Below are positions 11,086 through 20,937 of a stretch of 35,257 bases of DNA, in pieces. Each line of letters begins with the position of its first letter. Position 1 is the stretch's first letter. The position numbers and the translations under genes were made by a program. The DNA is from Purshia tridentata (taxonomy: Eukaryota > Streptophyta > Magnoliopsida > Rosales > Rosaceae). The stretch covers positions 1 to 35,257 of the forward strand of contig QANT01009045.1 of assembly GCA_003254885.1 (NCBI GenBank), given 5' to 3'. The notes under the pieces were generated by a model. That model did not search any database. It had not been told where the DNA came from and saw only the letters and a program-made list of their open reading frames with translations.

Positions 11086-12692
11086 AAGATATGCTCATAA
11101 ATAGTGTGCCTTGGTAAAATAACTACAGCTTTTTTAGATAATAAAGTCATCTTACGCAGTTTTTGTGCGATTTTAGCAGCCTCTGCAACACGACTATCAT
11201 CAGAAAATAGGGGTGAAAGTTCCATTAGATCCCCAGGGCTGCTATTAAACTCCATCAAGTACTGCAAGAATAAATGACAATACAGTGTTAACTTATTATA
11301 AATAAAGGGTAGCATATAATAAATGTACCAAGACTACCTTTATGAGCTCTATCGTTTGGCTAGCAGTTTCCCGCTGAGCATCTGCACTCTGACACGAAAA
11401 ATCAATATAATTACAAACACAAATTACTGAAAATTTAAGGAAACAATGGTGCAATAGAAATCCTCAGCAAGTACAATTTTAGATGTTAAGCATATAGTAC
11501 ATTAGCAACCAAAGCATAGGACAAAGTTCACCTGCAGATGATCCCCTATTTTTGCAGCTGTTTGTCCAACACTTGATATACGTGAATCCAACCTGGCAAA
11601 GCTACCAAACAAGCCATCTACTCCTTTTTCAAGCTGAGAATAATATGTAAATTGGTTGAAAAACATGTTAAAAAGTTAGAATGGCATACAAGCAGTTTTA
11701 TCAGAACAAGAACTAAAAGCATCTATCTTAATTCCATGAATTCTTCACCTACTCATTGTGTAATGATAAGTGAAATCTACAAAATGCCAGTCGGAATAAT
11801 TACCAAATAATTTCATCAGGGAAATGTATTCCAGATACAAAATTATTATTACAAAAAAAATATGCATGGAGTCCAACCCCGATATGCATATGGCGGTTAA
11901 ACAATAATAATTTGAGCTCTGACAATAACATTTCCAAATTGAAATGATGTGGATATTATAGCAAGTTTAGATGTTTGAAAAACAATTGCTCCTTCTTGGA
12001 ACGCTGTGCAGTACATTTTCTGAATAGATTAAAAAGTAAATGTACGCCTCTGCTAACTAACCTCAGCAAGTGTCTTCCGGTGCTTAGAATCTTGTACAGA
12101 AACCTCCTTTTTAAGATTGTTGAGTCTTCCATCAATCTTCAAGAGGGGAGAGGAGGAATCAACAACTTAAGAAAAAGATAGAAAGACTTTGTAAGTCCTA
12201 TACCTACACTGCCCAAGACATACCTGTTTCTGAAGATCAACCAACTCTTTACAAGAATCCTTGAATAGAGATAAAATTTTATCTACTTCAGGAAATAAAG
12301 GGTCAGACAATCCTTGTGCAAATTTTGCTGCATCTGACGGGGCTCGCATATGTCCATTTTGCATAGCATCACTCCCACCAACATGGCTATGACCTTCAGA
12401 TGAATCTGTTTCTTCTTCTAGAAAAGATGGGAGGAGCTCATTTACCAGGTTTCCAAACAATGCATCAAATGAAAACTCTCCCTACAAAACAAATTTCAAT
12501 GAATTTCAGTATTTAATTTACATTAATACCCAAATATATTATAGTTAATACTACAAAAGTTGCAGAACATATATGATATAATTTTCAGTTTTTCACCTTA
12601 AAGTCGTCTATGTCCAAGATGAGTGGGAGTGAGCTAACAGATGAAGATTTTCCGAGTCTATCGCCCTTGATTCCATCTCTACTCTCTTTCAT
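4127..12692 (-). CDS. SEC10: Exocyst complex subunit SEC10 (24 coding exons, 840 aa)
   Basis: SEC10 is an exocyst subunit that tethers secretory vesicles to the plasma membrane before fusion. Exons, 5' to 3': 12692-12597, 12481-12224, 12136-12062, 11633-11532, 11388-11338, 11261-11156, 10616-10497, 10215-10124, 9891-9723, 9645-9569, 9463-9365, 9238-9148, 8530-8445, 8363-8190, 7533-7480, 7366-7238, 7066-6974, 6869-6723, 6509-6412, 5751-5667, 4945-4887, 4793-4695, 4600-4517, 4205-4127. Every junction is GT-AG and the 2523 nt read in frame to TGA. The protein matches plant SEC10 throughout and is close to the usual length. Landmarks are the N-terminal [14 protein letters not shown] segment, a predicted coiled coil near residues 100-200, an Ala-rich stretch near 584-602 and the conserved end [13 protein letters not shown]. 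The start is the first ATG after a 5' UTR intron whose AG abuts it. No frameshift or missing exon was seen. Confidence 0.95.
7094..7138 (+). mobile_element. Micro retro-insertion E (TCAGACC + A6) inside a SEC10 intron
   Basis: AAGTCCACTATATTG (7094-7108) and AAGTACACTATATTG (7124-7138) match at 14 of 15 positions. The 15-nt insert is TCAGACC, six A, then TA. It lies in the SEC10 intron 7067-7237, about 28 bp upstream of the splice acceptor of the 7066-6974 exon. On the transcribed strand the A-run reads as U-rich sequence beside the polypyrimidine region. The left junction reads TT/AAGT. Confidence 0.65.
8531..8706. repeat. 87-bp tandem duplication carrying a SEC10 splice acceptor
   Basis: Copy 1 (8531-8617) and copy 2 (8618 to about 8706) both begin CTGA(A/G)CCATCAGAG and share AAAGTTTCTATGAA, CCCATAGTTG and ATGAAGACTAACT. 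On the SEC10 sense strand both copies end in GATGG(T/C)TCAG. The real acceptor (exon start 8530) therefore has a near-identical decoy 87 nt upstream (exon would start at 8617). Confidence 0.85.
9018..9051 (-). repeat. 9-bp direct repeat around a short T-rich insert
   Basis: ATCCACATG occurs at 9018-9026 and 9043-9051, flanking 16 nt that contain T7. It resembles the micro-insertions in the opposite orientation, but the CC tag next to the A-run is absent. It may be chance or a filler from break repair. Confidence 0.35.
10005..10092. repeat. Long (GA)n microsatellite in a SEC10 intron, with an N
   Basis: About 88 bp of GA repeat with few interruptions lies in the SEC10 intron 9892-10123. On the SEC10 sense strand it is a (CT)n tract beginning about 31 nt after the 5' splice site and filling over a third of the intron. 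The undetermined base at 10032 suggests assembly uncertainty in the repeat. Confidence 0.95.
11052..11084. repeat. (GA)n microsatellite in a SEC10 intron
   Basis: This 33-bp GA run lies in the SEC10 intron 10617-11155. It reads as (CT)n on the sense strand, about 70 nt downstream of the 5' splice site at 11155. Confidence 0.95.
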
Positions 12693-13800
12693 CTAGTTCA
12701 AGAAAAACCAGTTATTGAACAACATGAATAAAGTCACCATTGGAGCTCACAAACGATACAACCAACACCCAGCCAAAACTCCATCATCCATTACAGACAC
12801 ATTAACAACAATGTTAATCGAGAGCCAAATTTAGTTGCTCAGAGCACAAAAGTAACTTAAGGGATCTAATACACAGAACTCTTAAGCATAATATGAATGC
12901 ATGTGTTGCTAGTCGCATGAAATAAGAATTAGTCTTTTTATACACAATATCACATCTCGGGCAAAAGCTAATTATCTTTAGGGAGCACATGAATGAAAAT
13001 TTTGGAGCCATCGTTGTAACAAAATTTACAGAATCCCAAAACTTAAAATCTAAAAAGAACATCAGTTCATTCAGCATTTTTCAATATACTGCTTACAAAT
13101 TCAAATTTAAAACCAAGAGTTAGAATCAGGTAAACATTGACTGACATTACAGAACAACTTAAAGCAAGAGTAACCTAAGAAGAAAAAGCAGCGATGAATA
13201 ATTAGAAACATAATACTAAACTCAAAAATAAAAAACATGGTGAACATAAGGAATGAATGTTGTCTTAAATTACATTACAAAAAGAAAATACACGTAAGTT
13301 TTATTCAAATTAAAAAGTCACAGATGCTCTGGTTTCAATGGCATTTTCAGCTGCTAGGTTACTTGAGCTGATGACTCCATTTCTAATTTTCATTATTTTC
13401 CTCTGTATTCTCACCAACCAAACACAATAAAAAGGAAATTACAAAATTTACCATTAGATTCACAACTCCACCATCTCTAAGTTCAGAGCTCCAATTGTCA
13501 CAGAAAACTCTTAAAACCCCAAAAATTACAGAAATTACTAAACAATTTCTGCCTTTCTCACACTTTATTACTTTAAGCAAGAATCAACAACTACAGTTCC
13601 TAATTTGCACTTCCTAAAAATATAAAAACAAAAAACAAATCCAAAAGAATCAGAACCAAATCCCAAAATGAAAACTCTACCTCTATGCGAATCCACTGAA
13701 CGAGAGAGACAGAGAGTAGCCAGAGAGTTTGCCTCTTTCTTCTTCGCTTGGTTTGGTTGGTTTGGATCGAGAGAGAGAGAGAGAGAAATTTCTTCAACAA
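12693..13800 (-). other. SEC10: SEC10 5' UTR exon and leader intron
   Basis: Sense sequence from about 13800 down to 13681 is CT-rich, holds no ATG and ends GCATAGAG followed by GTAGAG, a good 5' splice site. Intron 13680-12693 (988 nt) ends TTGAACTAG directly against the SEC10 start codon. The TAG before the ATG is therefore the intron end, not an upstream stop. The transcription start near 13800 is inferred from the CT-rich leader; no clear TATA box was found. Other open frames inside the intron look spurious. Confidence 0.6.
13769..13787. repeat. (GA)n / sense (CT)n tract in the SEC10 leader
   Basis: A GA run of nine units reads as (CT)9 in the predicted SEC10 5' UTR. CT-rich leaders are common near plant transcription starts. 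Confidence 0.9.
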
Positions 13801-13829
13801 CGAAGACTACAATGAATATTAAATAATTT

Positions 13830-16500
13830 AAATGACTATTTTAGCCTTGTGGTGTGTTACAAATTGTGTAATGACTGAGGGTAAAATTGGCCTTTCGAAC
13901 CAGCCGAACAAACAAGCTTTGAAGCGTGGGACATTGTAGTAGTTTTGGTTTTTAATTTTATTGTTTCTTTCGCTCTCTATTTGGTATTTTGGTTTGTAGT
14001 CTGCTCTCTCAAGAGTCAAGTCTCAACATTCCCTTTTTTATTTTTTTAAAGATATTAAGAAAAAAAACATTATTTTTTTTATTTTTCTTTAGTGCTGCCA
14101 GCTGAGTATGTGCACCATTATTGAACTGATAAAATTCATATTTGTTTTATTTAATTATTATCTCTTATATTAAGAACAAAATAATCATACACTTTATCCA
14201 ATGATAATGAGAAAGTATGAATTAGCTATTGGTCTAGTAATATTTTTGTCAATAAATCCACTTAGAAATTTGCCTCGATAAATTAGTTCACCTAATGTGT
14301 CATGTTTGATGTTCAAAATGTCTACAAAGTTTGATTTTTGAATGATAACTGACTCACATTATAAAATCAAGAGTGTGTTTTACAGGGTCAAGCACTCGGC
14401 TCTATGGTCAGTGCTCGGTGTGGCTCTTCTTTTTTTAGAACAATACTTGAATCACTCCATGGGGGTACCTCAAGGTCACTTCACACTCTAAAATCACAAC
14501 TTCGATAATGTTGATGCATGATCGGAACCGTTCACTTTTTAGATCACATATTATAGATCATTTCTGCAAAAACTCAAATCAATTGGAAATCGTTTGGTTA
14601 TATAACTGTTATCGATTATATAAAAAAATTAATGGTTTCCAATTAAAAAGTGATTTTTTGACTAAACAGTTGATTTTTTCTATTTAATTAACAATAGTTA
14701 GATAACCAAACGATTTCCGATTAAGTTGATTTTTTACAGAGATGATCTATAATATGTGATCTAAAAAGTAAACGGTTCTGATCATGCGCCAACATTGTCG
14801 AAATTGTGATTTTAAAGGGCAGGGTGACCTAAATATTATTCCTTTTTTTATTGTACAAATTAACAAAACTAGGTGAATGTGTTTTCAAATAATTGTGCTT
14901 TTGTGTTTTTTGTTGTTTTGTTCTTTGTTCACATGTATAGCTAACGAAAATACCAAATACTTTTGTATAAATGTTATTATACAATTTTAAAATTGAAACT
15001 ATTGTAGTATTGTCCAACATTTTTATTGGGTTGTATTAAAATTGCTAAACAATTTCATTAAAACAAAAAGGATCACGTTGAGCGCTTGACTCATGGGTCG
15101 TCTTTTAATTAGAACCTTTGTATTGCCCATTTTGTTCTCTTAAATCATGATTTGAACTATGAAAAAAATTATTCTTCTTTCACAATATTTGAGAAGTCAC
15201 AAATTCAAGTTCTCATTCTTCCAACTAGTCTCTTGCACGTGCATTGCGCGTGGCAATTGACCTTTCTAAAAATTTAATTAAAATTTTTAATAATTTATTT
15301 GTCTTAAAATAATGGTAGTTGGAAAGTGGGTTGCTAAAAATAAATGTGCAATTTTTTAATTTTTAATTCTAATTATTATATTTTACTATTTTATCCTTTG
15401 TTAATAAATAATGTTATCAGTACCTATTTTGTAAATAGAAGTATTTTTAAAAATCACAAATTTAACTATTCTACTCTTCTTCTGACTTTATATATATATA
15501 GAATATAAATAAAAATAAAAATTATATGGATTACCACCAACATAATAGATAGAAAGAATAACATGAGCTCAATAATTCATATAGGGCCCAATCCATTATC
15601 TAATCCAAATTTCGAATTCAAATTCGGCAATACTTTTAAATCGTGGATAACAAACAATTTTATTTTATAAATTAAATACACTACCACTCTTAAATCTTTG
15701 ATCAATTTTTTCCTTTTCTCTCTAAATTTTAAAATTTTGTCTTTAAATTTTGATTTGTGCATAAGAGCAAAATGAAAATTATACTTGAAATTTTGATGAA
15801 ACAAGGGCAATTTCATTCACCCATATGCTAAGCGCTACCTTAGGCCTTACAATTTTTGGAATTTTCTATATTTTTGTTGAGAAATTATACATCGTCACTC
15901 ATGAGTGCAAAAACATACTATAACAATTAATAAGATATTAGACATTTCCATTTATTGCTAATTGGTTTTAGGCTAACTGTTTCAATTAATTATTTTATAT
16001 TATAAGAGTGCATAACCTGTCCACATGTAAGTTAATTGACGGCTCCCAACAACGATTTAACCCTCCATTCTTCAAATAATATTGATTGGATGATAAAGGA
16101 ACAAAAACTAGTTTAGAATTTGAAGTTTAGTTATGAAAGTGAAATTGAAAGTGAGTTTTAGAGGGAAAGAGGTTGATGATATAAGATATTGGGTGTAGAA
16201 AGAAGATTCAGTTTTTTGAAAAAAGAAAAAAAAGAGTTGTCTTAAGTTGTCATTTCAACATAGGTAGTAGGGCATAATTTTTTATTTAAGTATTAAAATA
16301 TTTATAGGTAAAATGAAAAATTGTTGAGTCTCAATAAAATTTCCCAAATATATTTCAAAAGAAAAAGATTAAAACACATTCATGTGGTTTGCACGTGCGT
16401 GCACATGACAACTCGACATACAGCGGTTAAACTGAAAATCAAAATTTCGTTACCAAATAAAATTAAAAGGCAAAATTCGCGTTGTTTGCTTTGCTACTTT
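13830..16500. other. Divergent intergenic region between SEC10 and the TRAIP-like gene
   Basis: About 2.7 kb separates the two divergent transcription units. It holds a hairpin MITE (14474-14830). A stretch near 15220-15260 with alternating GCACGTGC and GCGCGTGGC may be the end of another decayed element. The remainder is AT-rich, with short open frames showing no domain or codon signal. Confidence 0.6.
14474..14830. mobile_element. Long-armed hairpin MITE
   Basis: The left arm (14474-14610) and right arm (about 14692-14830) are reverse complements over roughly 136 bp, with an estimated identity of about 85 per cent. Shared segments include AAAATCACAA, TTTTTAGATCACATATTATAG, written here only as its 5' TTTTTAGATCAC and 3' ATATTATAG parts, and AAATCGTTTGGTTAT. 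The outer ends read GGTCAC and GTGACC. The loop is about 80 bp and AT-rich. There is no coding capacity, and I could not define the target duplication or the superfamily. Confidence 0.75.
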
Positions 16501-16534
16501 GCTTTTCGGTTATTGTTTTCCCTCCTCCATCTTC

Positions 16535-16542
16535 TTTCCCGC
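16535..16542 (+). promoter_or_regulatory. Canonical E2F site upstream of the TRAIP-like gene
   Basis: TTTCCCGC is an exact match to the E2F consensus TTTSSCGS and lies 103 bp before the main start codon. A related TTTCCCGA lies downstream near 16577. E2F sites mark S-phase genes in plants, which suits a replication-fork ubiquitin ligase. In vivo use is inferred. Confidence 0.6.
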
Positions 16543-16607
16543 CCGGGCCGCTTTATTTTTCAAAATTTCTTTCAATTTTCCCGAGAAAATCTTGAGAGAT
16601 AAAGCGA

Positions 16608-16757
16608 ATGACCGCAACCACGGCGAGAGGTAGAGACGGGAGAGATGACAAATTCCAACACGTTCGGCAAAACCATTTGCTCAATCTGCTACGAACACCT
16701 AGAGCCAATTGTCGAGGATCTCCAAGCCATCTCCAACTGCGGCCATGTCTTCCATGA
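16608..16757 (+). other. Upstream ORF overlapping the TRAIP-like start
   Basis: An ATG at 16608 opens a 49-codon frame that runs through the main start (16645), one frame off, and stops at TGA 16755-16757, just before the first splice donor. Its context is weak (C at -3), while the main ATG has G at -3. Leaky scanning would allow translation of the main ORF. Whether the transcript starts upstream of 16608 is not shown. Confidence 0.45.
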
Positions 16758-19700
16758 ACTCTGGTCTCTCTCTCTCTCTATAATGTGTTATTTATTTTTC
16801 TCTAATCTGTATGCATGCATTGATTGGAAACTAATCTCAAAACGGTACGTTTTGTCTGTGAAACCCTAGCCTGCAACAGTGGTTTGAGTACTGCGCCAGC
16901 ACGAAGGGGTACAGTTGCCCTGTGTGCAAACAGAGTTGCAAGGGAAACGAGGTCGGCCGGCTCTATTTTCAGTCGCTGGGAGACTCGGCGGAGCCGACTC
17001 AGAGGCCGATTGTCGAAAGCGAGGAAGATTCCGAGGCTTTGCGTCAAGAGGCGAAAAGGTTGGAGGCCAAGGCTCTAGGGCTTGCTTCAGCTTTAGAGCG
17101 TCAGGGAAAGAACCTCAAAGAACTCACCGAGGAGGTATTGGATTCTCATCATGCTCTGTTTGGTTTCTGCGAAATAGTGGGAAAAAGAAAGAAAGAAACG
17201 AAAAGAAATTGGGGTTAGGACCTTGGTTAATTAGCGTTTAGATTACGCATTTGGCTTAGTTCAGTCGGTTTTTTGTTTTGTTTTTTGAATAATTGGGGAT
17301 TGGAGAAGGGAAATAAAGCACAATAATTATATTCTAACCTAGTGTGCTGAATTTGAATGTTTAATGATTTGTAATTAGGCACTATACTGTGGTTGATAGG
17401 GTATTGGCTTTAAATGAGGAATCTAAAATAATGGAACATAATGCTGAAAAGTTTGTTTCCATTTCCTTGATCGAAAGGAAACTTGTTAACCATAATGTTG
17501 GAAAAGTTAGAATACCAAGAAGGTTTTAAATGTCATTCTTTGAAATCCAATAGAAGGTTATGGTTAATTTCATTTCTGAGAAAGGCAGGGGATAAAATAA
17601 GTGTTAAAATTCTGGATCTGCCTATTTGTTGCAAGGTTATAAGTTATAACAGCTTGCTTTGTCACCATGTGGTTTTTATGAGGCAAGTTTTCTTTCAGCT
17701 TTGTCTATGCAAGGACCAGGCAAAGAAAGAAGTCACATTAAAGAATGAAGCCCTGAAACAACAAGCACACATGCAGCAGCTGCTTCATATGAAATCTGAG
17801 GTAAACTATTAATTGTAGTGATTTAAATCTATTTTAAATAGTGCATATCGATTCATTAACAAAAAATTCTGATGAAGTTTTGGTCAATTTTTTAATAGGA
17901 GCTTGATAAATCAACTTTGAAGTGCTCAGAGTTGAAAAAAAGAAATATGGCATTGGCTCAAGAGCTTGCAGCATTCAAATTGTGAGTGGTTTTGTACTAT
18001 AGGCGAGTAGTTTTTCTTATTGTTATTACTATTTTGTTCACTCATAAAGATTTGAACATAAGGCTTACCTCAACCAACATGCTTCGCCACTTGAGCCAAA
18101 GCCCAAGGGCTAGTATAGGCAATTTAATCTTTCAATTACCAGTTTTCTTTTCTGCTCCTAACATGGTTATGTGGGTTGCAATCTAGGGGAACCGATATAA
18201 ATCTCAATGAAGAGGAGGTTTTAGAGCTTGCCATGCTTGGTAATGAGGCCTGCAATAAAGGCGCGATAAATACTCTAAGAAAGTCCTTGATGGTGCATAA
18301 AAGGTAAACTTATAAATCTTATCTTGAAATTTAAAAAATATGGGGCAAACGTTTTGACATTTGCTCAAGTGTTGTCATCTCAAATAAAATTTAAGCAGTG
18401 GTCACATCTTCTGTTCACCCCGTATACCTTGTTTCTTTTCATGTTTTAAGTTGGTTTCTTTGCTACACATACTTCTCTCAGTTATTACAAAGAGTTGATG
18501 GACAAATACACTCCTCTTAAAAAAGAAGCTGAAAGACTAAAGGAGGCTAAAGAGAAGGCTAAAGAAAGGATACATAAATTGAAGGTAAGTTTGTGATGAG
18601 ATGATCCTGAGTGACTCTCACTTGATGAGTGGTTCCTGATTTAGTGATTTTGTGGCCATTATCAGAAACGGGTACGAGAATTGGAGATTGCTGCTGAAGT
18701 AAAAGATAATGAAGTTTTAAGGGCTTTAAAAGCTTCAAAGAAAATTCGGGGTGAAAGAGTTATTCAGAATGATGTAAATTGTAATTCTAATTCCATGTCT
18801 GTCAACAATTCATCAGAAGATCAAGGAAAAAATCTTTATGCTCCCAAATGCAGTTTGGATAGGATTGGAAGCTTGCAAAATGATCTATTGTTTAATAGGA
18901 GAACAGAAAGCAATTTCACTAACCATATGGATGTTAACTGTACTATAGATGGTACAAGTACCACCGCTCGTGATAAGGAAAGAGATGCCTACACATTAAT
19001 ACATGATGATGCTTCAAAGTGTTCCTCAACTAAGCGTGGACATTCAAAACCCAGTTCGAAAGAACAAGCCTATGAGGGTAACCAGAATTCTAATCTGTTG
19101 AGGTCAGAGGCAGTTTCTGATACGAAGAAAGAAACTTCAGTCCTTGGACTAAACAATCTGGTTGAGCATTTGGGTCCAATAACTGGTACCTGTAATGAAA
19201 CTTCCAGGACTCCTGCTACTGATATTCCTGATGTTGTGATTCTTGATGATGTTAAGGAAGTTCAACCCATGCTTAACATCAGAAGAGAATCTCCTATCCC
19301 ACCATCACTTCCCAGACCAGGTATATTTTTGTTGCATTTTGAGTTTGGTTTGGGAATACATCATGAAATACCTGAAGAACATTAGCTGATGAAAGTTTAA
19401 CTTTGTGTTTGTATTCCTCTTTAAAATTCAGGGGATGTTTGTTTTTCTGGTGGCTTGCTTGGTCCTGATGGATCAAATAGGTATTTAGGTAAATGGTGCA
19501 AGCGGCCTCAGAACAAGGGATCAGTAACAAGGCAAGATTCAAGTACAGATACTGGTAATCTGATTGCAGAAGGAGCTGACGGAAGAGGTGGTAGAATCAA
19601 AGTTCTGAGATCTCTGAATCAATCTACAGTGGTAGGTGTAGTTGCTTGTTTTCATTCAATCTATTTGGTCGAGAAATCTTTATCAGATTAAAAAAGTAGT

Positions 19701-20028
19701 TATCTTAATCAGATATCCTTTTTGTTTTTTTTTTTTTTCCAAAGTTAATCAGAAATGCAGACTTCCTTTCATTTTGAGTTATTTGATCGTTTTTGCCAAT
19801 AGACACTATAATCATTGTAAAATTTTTATTTATTGATGTTTCATACATATACAGTGAGCCACTCTACAATGTCATAAATGTTAAACATGTAGATCTTTTT
19901 TACTTTTTCAGGATAATAAGGAGAATTCACCTGGGACGAAGAGGTGCAAATTTGGAGCTAAGACAATTAGTTCGCAGTCCCACGGGTGCTTGCAAATAGA
20001 ACACTTCTTTGGAAGGGCTGGTAACTAA
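16645..20028 (+). CDS. TRAIP: TRAIP-like RING-H2 E3 ubiquitin ligase (9 exons, 581 aa)
   Basis: Exons: 16645-16763, 16870-17134, 17714-17800, 17899-17981, 18187-18303, 18482-18584, 18666-19320, 19432-19631, 19912-20028. The 1746 nt read in frame through GT-AG junctions to TAA. The RING-H2 domain uses C12, C15, C32, H34, H37, C40, C56 and C59; the C40 codon is split by intron 1. A charged coiled coil follows (about residues 85-265), then a Ser/Asn-rich region. The tail has a SUMO-interacting-like DVVILDD (447-453), a KEN box (546-548) and a C-terminal LQIEHFFG resembling a PCNA-interacting peptide. RING, then coiled coil, then C-terminal PIP box is the TRAIP layout. In animals TRAIP ubiquitylates the replicative helicase at stalled or converging forks and DNA-protein crosslinks; the same nuclear role here is inferred. 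The large exon 7 region is poorly conserved, so exact boundaries there are the least certain. Confidence 0.85.
17999..18120 (-). mobile_element. tRNA-derived SINE relic in TRAIP intron 4
   Basis: On the minus strand TGGCTCAAGTGG (complement of 18087-18098) matches the pol III A-box, and TGTTCAAATC (complement of 18049-18058) matches the B-box, about 30 nt apart as in a tRNA head. It lies antisense within the intron 17982-18186. The tail after the B-box is degraded and no flanking duplication was found. Confidence 0.5.
19705..19753 (-). mobile_element. Possible reverse-oriented poly(A) micro-insertion in TRAIP intron 8
   Basis: TTAATCAGA occurs at 19705-19713 and 19745-19753. The insert between them, read on the minus strand, is CTTTGG followed by a long A-run and CAAAAAGG. 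It is like the CC-tag/poly(A) insertions but has a shorter duplication and a different tag, so it is a weaker candidate. It lies in intron 19632-19911. Confidence 0.4.
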
Positions 20029-20919
20029 TCAAGCGGTTAGAGCTGTGCACTGTAAGATTGCAATTTTTTTAGTTATGTTGATTTATTTGTGCCAAGCATA
20101 GAAATTACAAATTCATTTGTTATGCTTTTTATAATATTTGAAGAGTAACAAAAGGAAGAAGAAATGGCACATTCTGTGCTTCCTGTTTTTGAAGTTTGAA
20201 TTTTTTTTTTTAACTTTTATCTTTTATCTTAATTTATTCATTTTTTTTAGTCATATAATTTAATTCATCCCTTTGTCTTCTAAAAATGTCTGATTTAAGT
20301 GGCAATGAAATTATGTTTCTCATTAGGCTTGCCTTGGTGTCCAGAATGCCAGTTTGATGAAAAATTTTTTGGATCTGGTTTATAAAAATGATATAAGACA
20401 AAAAAGAAATGTCTTGAACGATTGCTGTTGGAATTTGTTTGTTCAGTTTTGTGCATGAAGCTTGGGCCAGTTGGCTTCTTTAATTTGGCAGACAAATATT
20501 CTGGCCGTTTTGGGCTTTCAAATTTAAGTAGCTTTTAACTATTAGGCTGTGATATTCTTTCTTCCCTTCTTTCTCTCCTTGGTGGTCTTAGACCATTTTC
20601 CTACCACTTTGTTATAAGGCCCCCTAAAAACACTTTAACCCCTTTTCTCTTTGAAAAGGGCACTATTTGTTGCTTTAGTACAAAGAGAAGTGAGGTCTCA
20701 AAGTCCCATATAGGGTGATGTTGTAAATTCTAGCTTCATGCATGAGTGATGATCATAACTGTCCATTGTCTTGTGCATTGTGATTGAATATATGAATTAT
20801 GAATGGGAGATTACAGCATACCCTTTTTCCTGCAGGCTGGCTGATGACATCAACCAATGATGCCATTTTCGATTAAGAGCTTCATATATCACTTTCAGGA
20901 ATGGTTGAGACGTGCACGG

Positions 20920-20937
20920 TACGGGTACGGGTACGGG
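20920..20937 (+). repeat. Three tandem TACGGG units
   Basis: TACGGG occurs three times without a gap, after GTGCACGG and followed by TTCC. It is a short GC-rich microsatellite in AT-rich DNA; no function is evident. Confidence 0.8.

Noticed and set aside
15220..15500. Possible transposon end with GCACGTGCATTGCGCGTGG
   Set aside because: It resembles ends of common dispersed plant repeats, but I could not find a matching second terminus or a target duplication.
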